A DNA stretch of 64,000 nt from Chromobacterium sp. IIBBL 290-4 (GCF_024207115.1 NZ_CP100128.1:3472001-3536000), one strand, 5' to 3'. Counted from the first letter of the stretch, positions 45,995 to 54,736 are shown. Made by a program: numbers and translations. The notes: generated from the sequence alone by a model not told the origin.

Positions 45995-46151
45995 GCGTGA
46001 CGCTGCTTTCACAGTGGAGCGCAGTATAGGCGAGAGAGTTCCGTTTGTAAATAGCGGATGGATATTTTTTGTATTTTGCCTGCCGCATGTTTCAGCATGG
46101 CAGGGCATGGCGCCGTCACGAACCGGCGCTGCTGCGAGGCCGGCGCTCGGT

Positions 46152-46157
46152 TATAAT
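46152..46157 (+). promoter_or_regulatory. Possible -10 box upstream of hpnC
   Basis: A perfect TATAAT 30 bases before the hpnC ATG, but the sequence at the -35 position is a poor match. Confidence 0.35.
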
Positions 46158-46186
46158 CATCGGCCGGGATAGTCAGGATGTCGTGA

Positions 46187-46999
46187 ATGTCGGTTGGCCA
46201 CTATGAAAATTTTCCGGTCGGTTCGCTGGCTTTGCCGCGCAAGATGCGCGCCGCCGTGCATGCGATCTACCGTTTCGCCCGTTATGCCGACGATGTGGCG
46301 GATGAGGGCGATGCCCGCGCCGAGGACAGATTGGCGGAGCTGGCGCGGCTAGACGACGATCTGCGCCGCATTGCCGCAGGCGAACGTCCGCAGATCGAGC
46401 TGATGGCGCCGTTGGCGGAGGCGATACAAGCACATCGTCTGCCGCTGCAGCCTTTCCATGATCTGCTGTCGGCGTTTGGCCAGGACGTGGAAAAGACCCG
46501 TTATCAGAGTTTTGGGGAGTTGGTCGATTATTGCCGGCGCTCGGCTAATCCGGTTGGCCGTCTGATGCTGGCCCTGCATGGCGTGGACGATGCCAGGAGT
46601 CTGGCGCAGTCCGATGGAATCTGCACCGCTTTGCAGCTGATCAATTTCTGGCAGGATGTGGCCGTGGATTGGCGCAAGGGGCGGGTTTATCTGCCTCAAG
46701 AGGATTTAGCCCGCTTTGGCGTGAGCGAGGGCCAGATAGACGCCGGCCTGGCCGATGCGCGCTGGCGGGCGCTGATGCTGAGCCAGGTGGAGCGGGCCCG
46801 CAAGATGCTGCAGGCCGGCGCGCCGCTGGCCAAACAGCTGGGCGGACGGTTCGGCTTTGAGTTGCGGCTGATCATCCTGGGCGGCGATCGCATTCTGAGC
46901 AAGCTGCATGCCTCCGGCGGAGACGTGTTCAAACAAAGACCCAAACTTTCGGCTTGGGATTGGATATATATGATAGGGCGGGCATGCCTCGCGCGATGA
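46187..46999 (+). CDS. hpnC: Squalene synthase HpnC (hydroxysqualene-forming step)
   Basis: 270 residues of the trans-isoprenyl diphosphate synthase fold. The first Asp-rich motif is FARYADDVADEGD and the second INFWQDVAVDWRKGR, both spaced as in HpnC. In the HpnCDE pathway, HpnC converts presqualene diphosphate to hydroxysqualene. The N-terminus SVGHYENFPVGSLALP is typical of HpnC. It is the first gene of an apparent operon hpnC-hpnD-hpnE-SDR-lipoprotein with short gaps or overlaps. Confidence 0.92.
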   Translation: MSVGHYENFPVGSLALPRKMRAAVHAIYRFARYADDVADEGDARAEDRLAELARLDDDLRRIAAGERPQIELMAPLAEAIQAHRLPLQPFHDLLSAFGQDVEKTRYQSFGELVDYCRRSANPVGRLMLALHGVDDARSLAQSDGICTALQLINFWQDVAVDWRKGRVYLPQEDLARFGVSEGQIDAGLADARWRALMLSQVERARKMLQAGAPLAKQLGGRFGFELRLIILGGDRILSKLHASGGDVFKQRPKLSAWDWIYMIGRACLAR

Positions 47000-47061
47000 G
47001 CGCGTGCGCCGCATGATGACAGCGCGTCGGCCAAGGGGCCGAGCGTGTGGGGGAGAGGCGC

Positions 47062-47907
47062 GTGACGCCGGATCAGTATTGCGAAGACAAGGCCGCGGCC
47101 AGCGGCTCCAGTTTCTATTACAGCTTCCGTTTTTTGCCGGAGGAAAGGCGCCGCGCGATCACCGCGTTGTATGCGTTTTGCCGCGAGGTCGATGACGCCG
47201 TGGACGAGTGCCATGACCTGGGCGTGGCTCAGGCCAAACTGGCCTGGTGGCGTGGCGAGGTGGAGAGGATGTACCGCGCCGAAGCCGATCATCCGGTCAT
47301 GCGCGCCTTGCAGCCGCACCTGGCGGCTTTCGGCTTGCCGCAGTCGCAGCTGGAGGAAATCATCGATGGCATGGAAATGGATCTGAAAATGGTCCGTTAT
47401 CAGCGCTTTCAGGATTTGCTGCTGTATTGCCATCGCGTGGCGGGCGTGGTCGGCCAGCTGGCGGCGCGCATTTTCGGCTATAGCGACGAAAAAACGCTGG
47501 AATACGCGCACGAGCTGGGCGTGGCGTTTCAACTGACCAATATCATCCGCGATGTGGGCGAGGATGCGCGCCGCGACCGCATTTACCTGCCGATGGAGGA
47601 GCTGCAGCGCTTCAACTGCCCGGCGATGGACATTCTGCATTATGAAGAAAGCCCGGCGTTCAAGGCCTTGATGGAGTTCCAGATAGAGCGGGCGGAGGAG
47701 CATTACCGCAAAGCCTGGGAGCTGTTGCCGGCGGCGGATCGCAAACCCCAGCGGCCAGGCCTGCTGATGGCGGCGATCTATCGCGCCACTTTGCAGGAGA
47801 TCCGGCTGGATGGTCCGGCCAAGGTGTTGAACCAGCGGCTGTCGCTGACGCCGCTGCGCAAATTGTGGCTGGCATGGAAAACCTGGACCTTCGGTTATCG
47901 CGCCTGA
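47062..47907 (+). CDS. hpnD: Presqualene diphosphate synthase HpnD
   Basis: 281 residues. Motifs DQYCEDKAAASGSSFYYSF, FCREVDDAVDE (first Asp-rich) and NIIRDVGEDARRDR (second Asp-rich) identify HpnD, which joins two farnesyl diphosphates into presqualene diphosphate. The start is set at the GTG at 47062 (VTPDQYC), because family members begin at this point and GGGAGAGG sits just upstream; another in-frame GTG lies at 47047. The 3' end overlaps hpnE by 34 bases, implying translational coupling. Confidence 0.92.
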   Translation: MTPDQYCEDKAAASGSSFYYSFRFLPEERRRAITALYAFCREVDDAVDECHDLGVAQAKLAWWRGEVERMYRAEADHPVMRALQPHLAAFGLPQSQLEEIIDGMEMDLKMVRYQRFQDLLLYCHRVAGVVGQLAARIFGYSDEKTLEYAHELGVAFQLTNIIRDVGEDARRDRIYLPMEELQRFNCPAMDILHYEESPAFKALMEFQIERAEEHYRKAWELLPAADRKPQRPGLLMAAIYRATLQEIRLDGPAKVLNQRLSLTPLRKLWLAWKTWTFGYRA

Positions 47908-49178
47908 AGCCGCGCGTCGCGGTGATAGGCGCAGGCTGGGCCGGGCTGGCCGCCGCGACGGAGCTGGCCGGCCTGGTCGAGCTGACGGTGATCGAGGCCG
48001 GGCGCGAGCCGGGCGGGCGGGCGCGTTGTAGTGGCGCTAAAGATGCCAGGTTTGACAATGGTCAGCACATTTTACTGGGCGCTTATGCAGAATCGCTGCG
48101 CCTGATGCGCAAGGTCGGCGCGGATCCCGAACGGCTGTTGCGGCGATTGCCTTTGCAATGGCGGCGGCAGGGCGGCTTGAACATGCGCTGCCCGCGTTTG
48201 CCCGCGCCCTTGCATCTGGCTTTAGGCCTGTTTTTTGCAAGAGGCATGGGTTGGCGCGACAAGAGGCTGCTGTTGAAGGCTTTGCGAGCATTGCAGCAGA
48301 GCCGCTACCGCTTGCGCCGGGATTGCTCGGTGGCTGCCTGGCTCAAGGCGGAAAGGCAAAGCGAGGCGCTGATCCGCGGGTTCTGGCGGCCGCTGGTGTT
48401 GTCGGCCCTGAATACGCCCTTGGAGCAGGCTTCGATGCAGGTTCTGGCCACGACGCTGCGCGATAGTCTGGGCGCGGACCGCGCCGCCAGCGATTTGCTG
48501 CTGCCCGCTTGCGATTTGTCGGCCTTGTTCCCCGAGCCGGCTTGGCGATGGCTGGGCGGACAGGGCGCGCGCCTGCACGCCAGCTGCCGAGTGGCGAGCG
48601 TGCAGCATCAGCAAGGGCTGCCGTGCGTCGACGGCGTGTCGTATGATGCCGTCGTGTTGGCTGTGGCGCCTTATCATGTCGCATCGCTGCTGGATAATGC
48701 CGCTTTGCGCGATATTTTGGCCCATTACAGCTACTGGCCCATCGTCACCGTTTATTTGCAGTTTGCCGACGCGCCGCGTTTTCCCGCCCCGATGATGGGG
48801 GTGGAGGGCGGAATGGCGGATTGGCTGTTCGATCGCGAGGCCTTGGCCGGAGAGCGGGGCTGGATCTCCGCGGTCATCAGCGCGCCGGAGGCCCTGCCGT
48901 CCCAGGATGGCTTGATGGCGAGGGTGGCGCAGGATGTCAGGAAGATCGCCCCGCATCTGGGCATGCCTTTGCAGGGCAAGGTCATTATTGAAAAACGGGC
49001 CACTTTCGCCAGCACGGTTGGTCTGAAAAGGCCGGAGGCGGGCTTGGCTGGACCGAAAATTTATCTGGCGGGTGATTGGGCGCATCCCGATTATCCAGCC
49101 ACTTTGGAGGGGGCGGCGCGCAGCGGCGTGACCGCGGCGCGCGCCGCATTGCTGGATCTAGGGGTAACAAAACGATGA
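47874..49178 (+). CDS. hpnE: Hydroxysqualene dehydroxylase HpnE (FAD-dependent)
   Basis: 434 residues. The N-terminal dinucleotide-binding motif VAVIGAGWAGLAAATEL is followed by EAGREPGGRARCSG and the HpnE-typical FDNGQHILLGAY. The C-terminal FAD contact is GPKIYLAGDWAHPDYPATLEGAARSG. It reduces hydroxysqualene to squalene, completing the FPP-to-squalene route with HpnC and HpnD. No squalene-hopene cyclase gene is in the window. The ATG at 47874 overlaps hpnD by 34 bases, and the stop overlaps the next gene (ATGA). Confidence 0.92.
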   Translation: MENLDLRLSRLKPRVAVIGAGWAGLAAATELAGLVELTVIEAGREPGGRARCSGAKDARFDNGQHILLGAYAESLRLMRKVGADPERLLRRLPLQWRRQGGLNMRCPRLPAPLHLALGLFFARGMGWRDKRLLLKALRALQQSRYRLRRDCSVAAWLKAERQSEALIRGFWRPLVLSALNTPLEQASMQVLATTLRDSLGADRAASDLLLPACDLSALFPEPAWRWLGGQGARLHASCRVASVQHQQGLPCVDGVSYDAVVLAVAPYHVASLLDNAALRDILAHYSYWPIVTVYLQFADAPRFPAPMMGVEGGMADWLFDREALAGERGWISAVISAPEALPSQDGLMARVAQDVRKIAPHLGMPLQGKVIIEKRATFASTVGLKRPEAGLAGPKIYLAGDWAHPDYPATLEGAARSGVTAARAALLDLGVTKR

Positions 49179-49933
49179 TAAAAACGGAATTCGCGCAGGA
49201 TGCGCTGGCTGGACGCGTCATCCTGGTCACCGGCGCCACGCAAGGCATAGGCCGCGAGGCCGCGCTGGCCTTCGCGCGTCACGGCGCCTCGGTGGTGCTG
49301 CTGGCTAGAAGCGTCAAGGGACTGGAAAAAGTCTACGATGAAATAGTGGCGGCGGGAGGGCCGGAGCCGGCCGCGGTGCCGCTGGATCTGCTCAATGCGG
49401 GCGAAAACGAGTTCAATAATCTGGCGCTGACCATCAAGCGCGAATTTGGACGCCTGGACGGCATTCTGCACTGCGCTTCCCACCTGTTCGCTTTGTCGCC
49501 GCTGCACAATCAGACGATTGAGGAGTGGATGAACCAGTACCGCATCAACACGGTGGCCCGTTTCGCGCTGACTCGCGCCTGTCTGCCGCTGTTGAAGGAC
49601 GCTCCCGACGCTTCCGTGCTGCTGGTGGCCGAGCAGCATGGCCTGCATCCGGCGGCCTATTGGGGCGCGTTCGGGGCCTCGAACGCCGGCCAGCAGTACT
49701 TGACCGTCGTAGCCGCCAGCGAGTGGGAGATGTTCCCGAATATGCGTGTTAATCTGTTGTCGCCAGGACCGGTGAATTCGCCGCAGCGCAATCGGACGCA
49801 TCCGGGCGAAGCCAAGACCGAGCGGGGCGATTTGGCGGATTTGACGCCGCATCTCCTGTATTGGCTGGGTCCGGACAGCAAGGGCCGCAGCGGAGAAGTC
49901 GTGGAGCTGGATTTGCGCAAGCCGCAAACCTGA
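49175..49933 (+). CDS. YciK-like SDR-fold protein with catalytic residues missing
   Basis: 252 residues. The Rossmann cofactor motif TGATQGIG (Gly20, Gly24, Gly26) and the structural RINTVARF segment are normal, so NAD(P) binding is plausible. Aligning the active-site block with YciK-type proteins (WGAYAASK), this protein reads WGAFGASN: the catalytic Tyr is Phe166 and the Lys is Asn170. The preceding Ser position reads VAEQHG (Glu153 region) with no Ser. All three classical catalytic residues therefore appear lost, suggesting a non-enzymatic or strongly altered role. It is coupled to hpnE by a 4-base overlap and followed by a lipoprotein gene. Confidence 0.82.
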   Translation: MIKTEFAQDALAGRVILVTGATQGIGREAALAFARHGASVVLLARSVKGLEKVYDEIVAAGGPEPAAVPLDLLNAGENEFNNLALTIKREFGRLDGILHCASHLFALSPLHNQTIEEWMNQYRINTVARFALTRACLPLLKDAPDASVLLVAEQHGLHPAAYWGAFGASNAGQQYLTVVAASEWEMFPNMRVNLLSPGPVNSPQRNRTHPGEAKTERGDLADLTPHLLYWLGPDSKGRSGEVVELDLRKPQT

Positions 49934-49949
49934 CAGAAAGCGGGGACGC

Positions 49950-50513
49950 ATGAGAGGAATGCTGTGGCTGGCAGCCTTGCTGGCTTTGGGCGGCTGCAAT
50001 TATGTAAACAGCGTGACCGGCCTGACCAAGGACGCCGACAAGGCGATAGGCGCGTCGTGCCGTCAGACCGGCCGTTCGCTGGAAGAGTGTTTCCAGCGCA
50101 ATAGCGACTCCGACAAGGCGGCCATCTATGCCGGTTGGCGCGAAATGAACGAGTACATGGTCAAGAACAAGCTGGATACGATGGCGCCGATTCAGGAGAA
50201 GCATCCCGCCAGTTCCGGCATGGCGGATGCGCCGACGGACAAGTCGTCCGAGGCCAAGCCCATGAACGCCAAGTCGGCGATGACGGGGCAGGCGGACGCT
50301 TCGCAGCCCAAGCCTCTCAGCAGCGAGGAGGCGGACCGCGAAGCCAAGACCGATCCACAGGTCGAGGCCGTGCTGTCGGCGATGCGCAGCGGCGGCAATG
50401 GCAGCGGCAATAGCGGCAAGCCTGCAGCCAGCAAAGGCGAGCCGGACCAGAACCGCCTGCTCAATATCATCAACGATCTCAACAAGAAAAATCCCCCGCA
50501 GCCGCCCGGCTGA
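49950..50513 (+). CDS. Lipoprotein of unknown function
   Basis: 187 residues with lipobox ALGGC (Cys16). The N-terminal half is helical (DADKAIGASCRQTGRSLEECFQ, then AIYAGWREMNEYMVKNKLD). The C-terminal half is low-complexity, rich in Ala, Ser, Gly and Lys (SGGNGSGNSGKPAASKG), and ends in the helical NRLLNIINDLNKK and a PPQPPG tail. Two internal Cys might form a disulfide. I recognise no family. It starts 16 bases after the SDR-like gene, so it is probably the last gene of the hpn operon. Confidence 0.7.
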   Translation: MRGMLWLAALLALGGCNYVNSVTGLTKDADKAIGASCRQTGRSLEECFQRNSDSDKAAIYAGWREMNEYMVKNKLDTMAPIQEKHPASSGMADAPTDKSSEAKPMNAKSAMTGQADASQPKPLSSEEADREAKTDPQVEAVLSAMRSGGNGSGNSGKPAASKGEPDQNRLLNIINDLNKKNPPQPPG

Positions 50514-50583
50514 TTCAGGTTTTCCGGGCCGAGGCCGGTCGCAGCTGTTATCCTGTCGGCTTTGATTTTCCTTCCTGATCTCG

Positions 50584-51945
50584 ATGGCCAAGAGCAAAAC
50601 CGTATTCAGCTGCACCGAGTGCGGCGGACAATCGCCCAAGTGGCAGGGCCAGTGCCCGCATTGCAACGCCTGGAACACGCTGACGGAGGCGGTGGCGACG
50701 CCGGCCGCCGCCAGCCCGCGCTTCCAGTCCTGGGCGGCCAACGTCACCAAGGTCCAGAAACTGTCCGAGGTGCAAACCGCGGAAACCCCGCGCGATCCTT
50801 CCGGCATTGAAGAACTGGACAGGGTGCTGGGCGGCGGCATCGTCCGCGGCGCCGTGGTGCTCATCGGCGGCGACCCCGGCATCGGCAAATCCACCTTGCT
50901 GCTGCAAGCCTTGTCGCAGATCGGCCAGAACCGCAAGGTGCTGTATGTGTCGGGCGAGGAATCGGCGCAGCAAATCGCCTTGCGCGCTTCGCGCCTGGCG
51001 CTGGATACCAGCAGCGTCGATCTGCTGGCCGAAATCTGCATCGAAAACATCCTGGCCACGCTAAAGCGCGAACAGCCCGAGGTGGTGGTGATCGACTCCA
51101 TCCAGACGCTGTACACCGAGCAGGTGACTTCGGCGCCTGGTTCCGTGTCGCAGGTGCGCGAGTGCGCGGCGCAGCTGACGCGTATGGCCAAGCAAAGCGG
51201 CATCACTGTGCTGCTGGTCGGCCACGTCACCAAGGAAGGCTCGCTGGCCGGTCCGCGGGTGCTGGAGCATATGGTGGACACGGTGCTGTATTTCGAGGGC
51301 GATTCGCACTCCAGCTACCGCATGATACGCGCGATCAAGAACCGCTTCGGCGCGGTCAATGAGCTGGGCGTGTTCGCGATGACCGACCGCGGCCTCAAAG
51401 GCGTATCCAATCCTTCCGCCATTTTTCTGTCGTCCTATCGCGACGATGTCGCCGGTTCTTGCGTGCTGGTGACGCAGGAAGGCTCGCGCCCGCTGTTGGT
51501 GGAAATCCAGGCCCTGGTGGATGACTGCCATGGCTTCCAGCCCAAGCGGCTGACGGTTGGCCTGGAGCAGAACCGGCTGGCCATGCTGCTGGCGGTGCTG
51601 CATCGCCATGGCGGCGTGGCTTGCTTCGATCAGGACGTGTTCCTTAACGCGGTGGGCGGCGTCAAGATCAACGAGCCGGCGGCCGACCTGGCCATCATCC
51701 TGGCCATGGTTTCATCGCTGCGCAACAAGGCGCTGCCGGAGAAGCTGGTGGTGTTCGGCGAAGTGGGCCTGGCAGGAGAGGTGCGGCCGGTGACGCGCGG
51801 CCAGGAGCGCTTGAAAGAGGCAGCCAAGCTGGGCTTCACCCGGGCCATCGTGCCATCCGCCAACAAGCCGCGCCAAGAGATAGAAGGCCTGAAGGTATTG
51901 GCGGTGGACCGTCTGGACCAAGCGGTGGAATTCTGCCGGGAGTAA
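50584..51945 (+). CDS. radA: DNA repair protein RadA
   Basis: 453 residues, the standard size. Four-Cys zinc finger (Cys10, Cys13, Cys24, Cys27), RecA-like ATPase with Walker A GDPGIGKST (Lys102), the RadA-specific IKNRFG motif and a Lon-protease-like C-terminal domain (GLAGEVRPVTRGQERLKEA). It drives branch migration of recombination intermediates. The sigma factor gene begins 4 bases after its stop, so the two share a transcript. Confidence 0.96.
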   Translation: MAKSKTVFSCTECGGQSPKWQGQCPHCNAWNTLTEAVATPAAASPRFQSWAANVTKVQKLSEVQTAETPRDPSGIEELDRVLGGGIVRGAVVLIGGDPGIGKSTLLLQALSQIGQNRKVLYVSGEESAQQIALRASRLALDTSSVDLLAEICIENILATLKREQPEVVVIDSIQTLYTEQVTSAPGSVSQVRECAAQLTRMAKQSGITVLLVGHVTKEGSLAGPRVLEHMVDTVLYFEGDSHSSYRMIRAIKNRFGAVNELGVFAMTDRGLKGVSNPSAIFLSSYRDDVAGSCVLVTQEGSRPLLVEIQALVDDCHGFQPKRLTVGLEQNRLAMLLAVLHRHGGVACFDQDVFLNAVGGVKINEPAADLAIILAMVSSLRNKALPEKLVVFGEVGLAGEVRPVTRGQERLKEAAKLGFTRAIVPSANKPRQEIEGLKVLAVDRLDQAVEFCRE

Positions 51946-51948
51946 ACC

Positions 51949-52509
51949 ATGATAGACGCGCATTTGATCGAGCAGGAGCGGCCCTACCTGTTGCGCTACG
52001 CGCTGGCGCAACTGCGCGAGCGCGACGCGGCGGAAGAGGCGGTGCAGGAAACGCTGCTGGCGGCTTTGGAGTCGCAGGGCAGCTTCTCCGGCAAGTCGAC
52101 CTTGCGAACCTGGCTCACCTCCATTCTGCGCTTCAAACTGATCGATGCCTTGCGGCGCAAGGGCAAGGAAAAGCTGTTCGAATCCTTGGAGGACGAGGCG
52201 GACGATAGCGACTTCGACGGCTTGTTCTCCCAGGACGGCCATTGGCGCGAGCCCATCAAGGCCTGGAGCGGGCCGGAGAGCGAGTTGATGTCGCGCCAGT
52301 TCTGGCAGGTGTTCGAAGAGTGCTCCAAGGTGATGCCGCGCCGCACCGCCATGGCGTTTGCGATGCGCGAGGTGATGGGCATGGAAATCGCGGAGATCTG
52401 TAACAATCTGGAGATCACCGCGACCAATTGTTCAGTACTGCTGTATCGGGCGCGCATGACGCTGCGCGAATGTTTCTCTACACGCTGGAGCCGGGAGGGC
52501 GAGCAATGA
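51949..52509 (+). CDS. ECF-type RNA polymerase sigma factor
   Basis: 186 residues. Sigma region 2 includes YALAQLRERDAAEEAVQETLLAAL and FSGKSTLRTWLTSILRFKLIDALRRK; region 4 has the helix-turn-helix MEIAEICNNLEITATNCSVLLYRARMTLRE. An acidic insert (LEDEADDSDFDGLFS) separates the regions. The target promoter is unknown. The small zinc-finger anti-sigma gene overlaps its stop by 4 bases, the usual coupling of such pairs. The signal is unknown. Confidence 0.9.
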   Translation: MIDAHLIEQERPYLLRYALAQLRERDAAEEAVQETLLAALESQGSFSGKSTLRTWLTSILRFKLIDALRRKGKEKLFESLEDEADDSDFDGLFSQDGHWREPIKAWSGPESELMSRQFWQVFEECSKVMPRRTAMAFAMREVMGMEIAEICNNLEITATNCSVLLYRARMTLRECFSTRWSREGEQ

Positions 52510-52688
52510 GACTGAGTTGCCGAGAAGCCAGCCGGCTGATTTCCGCCGGGATGGATCGGCCATTAAGCGCGGCGGAATTAGTGAAGCTGCGCATGCATCT
52601 GCTGTTATGCGGAAACTGCCGGCAATTTTCCAGGCAGATGGGCGAGATGCGCGCAGCGGCCAGGCATGCAGGAGAAGGACGAGATTGA
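52506..52688 (+). CDS. Small zinc-finger (zf-HC2) anti-sigma factor
   Basis: 60 residues with the ZAS motif: Cys5, then His31-x3-Cys35-x2-Cys38 (HLLLCGNC). There is no membrane helix, so it is a soluble anti-sigma, which points to a cytoplasmic, possibly redox-type, signal sensed through the zinc cluster. The ATG overlaps the sigma factor stop (ATGA, 52506-52509). An upstream in-frame start would run inside the sigma gene. Confidence 0.82.
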   Translation: MRLSCREASRLISAGMDRPLSAAELVKLRMHLLLCGNCRQFSRQMGEMRAAARHAGEGRD

Positions 52689-52709
52689 ATTGTTCTTATT
52701 TAAAATTCT

Positions 52710-52739
52710 TTGACAAGTTGTCGTGAATGGCATCATCAT
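52710..52739 (+). promoter_or_regulatory. Promoter region of the helical-repeat protein gene
   Basis: A perfect -35 TTGACA (52710-52715) overlaps the palindrome GACAA-G-TTGTC (52712-52722). The -10 at 17-18 bases (TCATCA/CATCAT) is weak, so an activator or alternative sigma may be needed. Confidence 0.4.
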
Positions 52740-52774
52740 ATGCAGTATTGATAATTCGTTGAGATGCATTAGCG

Positions 52775-53668
52775 ATGACTTCACAGCAACTGCTAGACGC
52801 CTTGCTGCGCGACCATGACGATAATCCGGCTGAGGCCGCTTTGCAGCTGCCGGCCTTGGTTTTGGCCGACGACTTGCCACCCGAGGCGCTGCCCAGGCTG
52901 GCGTGGCTGATCAATCATCTGGTGGGCGAGTCGCTGGGCGATTGGTCGCAGGCATGGCGTCTGCAGCAGGGTTTGCGCCAGGATGCGCCGCATGCCGCGA
53001 CTTTGCGGCACGGCATGGTGGCCGCCACGCTGGCGGGCGACAGCATGAGCGCCTGGCAGCTGCGGGAGCAGTGGCTGGCGCAGGGCATCGCCCCGCATGA
53101 ATTGGATGTGTTGCTGGAACTGAGCATTGTGCTGGCCTTGCATCGCCAGGAGCCGCCGGCCAGGCAGATCCAGGCTTTGGCGCGTTTGCTGCCGGATCTG
53201 CAGGCGCTGGAGGCCGGCGGGCAGGACGCGGCGCTGGCTGGCTGTTGCAACAATATCGTTTCCGCTCTGCTGGATAAGCCGGAGCTGGAAATCGGCGATG
53301 CTTTCTGCAAGCAGGTGCTGTCTGCCATGGCTCATGCCGCGCGCCAATTGTGGGGCCGCGCCGGCGGCTGGCTGCAACATGAGCGGGCGGAGTATCTGCT
53401 GGCTTTGACTGCCAATCGCTTCGAGGATTGGGAGGCGGGCTTGGCCGCGGCGCGGGCGGGGCTGGCCTTGATCGCAGCGAACGGCGAGGAGGATGTCGAC
53501 CGCGCCTTTCTGCTGGTAGAGGCGGCGCGCGCCTTGCGCGGTCTGGAGCGGGAGGGCGAAGCGGATGAGACTTTGCGGCAGGCCATGGCCTTGGCCGAAT
53601 CCTTCGATGCCAGCCTGCGCGCCTGGTTTGACGGCTGCGCGCGCCGGGCGGAGCCTGTAGCCGCCTGA
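52775..53668 (+). CDS. Helical-repeat (TPR-like) hypothetical protein
   Basis: 297 residues, soluble, almost entirely helical and rich in Ala and Leu, with successive helix pairs resembling degenerate TPR units (SQAWRLQQGLRQDAPHAATL; AFLLVEAARALRGLEREGEA; ETLRQAMALAESFDASL). No catalytic residues or known family are recognised. Proteins of this kind usually act as scaffolds. It has its own upstream promoter region and a strong terminator, so it may be independent of the sigma pair. Confidence 0.65.
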   Translation: MTSQQLLDALLRDHDDNPAEAALQLPALVLADDLPPEALPRLAWLINHLVGESLGDWSQAWRLQQGLRQDAPHAATLRHGMVAATLAGDSMSAWQLREQWLAQGIAPHELDVLLELSIVLALHRQEPPARQIQALARLLPDLQALEAGGQDAALAGCCNNIVSALLDKPELEIGDAFCKQVLSAMAHAARQLWGRAGGWLQHERAEYLLALTANRFEDWEAGLAAARAGLALIAANGEEDVDRAFLLVEAARALRGLEREGEADETLRQAMALAESFDASLRAWFDGCARRAEPVAA

Positions 53669-53706
53669 TTCCCGATACCGCGGAGCATCGCCGCCGCCGC
53701 CAATTG

Positions 53707-53743
53707 AAAACACCGCGAACCTGATGGGGCGCGGTGTTTTTTC
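53707..53743. terminator. Strong terminator between convergent genes
   Basis: AAAACACCGCG (53707-53717) pairs with CGCGGTGTTTT (53730-53740), followed by TTT. The flanking A and T tracts let it stop both the helical-repeat gene and, from the other side, the sulfate operon. Confidence 0.9.
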
Positions 53744-53806
53744 ATGGGCTCTCGCGAGCAGGCTAGGGATTCTCTGCAGGCAGAGATCCCGATGCTCCGA
53801 AGCGGC

Positions 53807-54736
53807 TCACTCCTGCAATGCCGGGCTCAGCGCCTGGCGCACGCTGGCTTCGTTCAGGGCCGGCGCGCACAGTTCGATGAAGCGGTAGGCGTAGCTGCGC
53901 AGATAATGGCCGCGGCGGATGGCGATGCGGCTGGTCTGCTGGCCGAACAGCGGCTCGCCTTCCACCACTTTCACGCCGATGTCGCGCTGCGGGTCCACCG
54001 CCATCGAGGCGATGATGCCGACGCCCAGTTCCAGCTCCACGTAGGTCTTGATCACATCCGCGTCCAGCGCCGCCATCACGATGTCCGGCGCCAGGCCGGC
54101 CTCGGCGAAGGTGTTGTCTATCTTGGCGCGGCCGGTGAAACCGTGGTGATAGGTGACGATGGGGTACTCCGCCAGCGTTTCCAGCGTCAGCTTTTCGCGG
54201 TGCAAGGGATGGCTGGGCGGCGCGATCACGCTGTGGTGCCAGCTGTAATAGGGGAAGGACACCAGTTCCGGCACTTCGGTCACCGCCTCGGTGGCGATGC
54301 CGATGTCGGCGTCGCCGGCCAATAGCAGCCGCGCCAGTTCTTCCGGGCTGGCCTGGTGCAGCACCAGATGCACGCGCGGATAGGCGCGCTTGAAGGCGGT
54401 GACCACTTGCGGCAGCGCATAGCGGGCCTGGGTGTGGGTGGTGGCGATGGTCAGCTGGCCTTCGTCGCGCTGGCTGAACTGCTCGGCCAGCCGCTTGATG
54501 TTGCCGGCGTCCAGCAGCATGCGCTCGACGATGGTCAGAAGCTCCTTGCCCGGTTCGGTCAAGCCGAGGAAACGCTTGCCTTTGCGGACGAACAGCTCGA
54601 CGCCCAGTTCGTCTTCCAGGTCCTTGATGTGTTTGCTGACGCCGGATTGCGAGGTGTAGAGCGCGTTGGCCACTTCGGTCAGATTGAAGCCCTGGCGGAC
54701 GGTTTCGCGGATGATGCGCAGTTGTTGGAAATTCAT
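53807..54736 (-). CDS. cysB: CysB/Cbl-type LysR transcriptional regulator
   Basis: 309 residues. The N-terminus [37 protein letters not shown] is the CysB-specific form of the LysR helix-turn-helix. The effector domain ([27 protein letters not shown]) matches the CysB pocket for acetylserine or sulfate. It should activate sulfate uptake and assimilation genes when sulfur is limiting. It is the last gene of the sulfate transport operon, with ATGA overlap to cysA (54733-54736), so the regulator would be made together with the transporter it controls. Confidence 0.92.
   Translation of the reverse strand: MNFQQLRIIRETVRQGFNLTEVANALYTSQSGVSKHIKDLEDELGVELFVRKGKRFLGLTEPGKELLTIVERMLLDAGNIKRLAEQFSQRDEGQLTIATTHTQARYALPQVVTAFKRAYPRVHLVLHQASPEELARLLLAGDADIGIATEAVTEVPELVSFPYYSWHHSVIAPPSHPLHREKLTLETLAEYPIVTYHHGFTGRAKIDNTFAEAGLAPDIVMAALDADVIKTYVELELGVGIIASMAVDPQRDIGVKVVEGEPLFGQQTSRIAIRRGHYLRSYAYRFIELCAPALNEASVRQALSPALQE

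Noticed and set aside
53766..53790. Inverted repeat GGGATTCTCTGC / GCAGAGATCCC after cysB
   Set aside because: A hairpin is possible but has a mismatch and no T-tract; the terminator at 53707-53743 is the clear stop.
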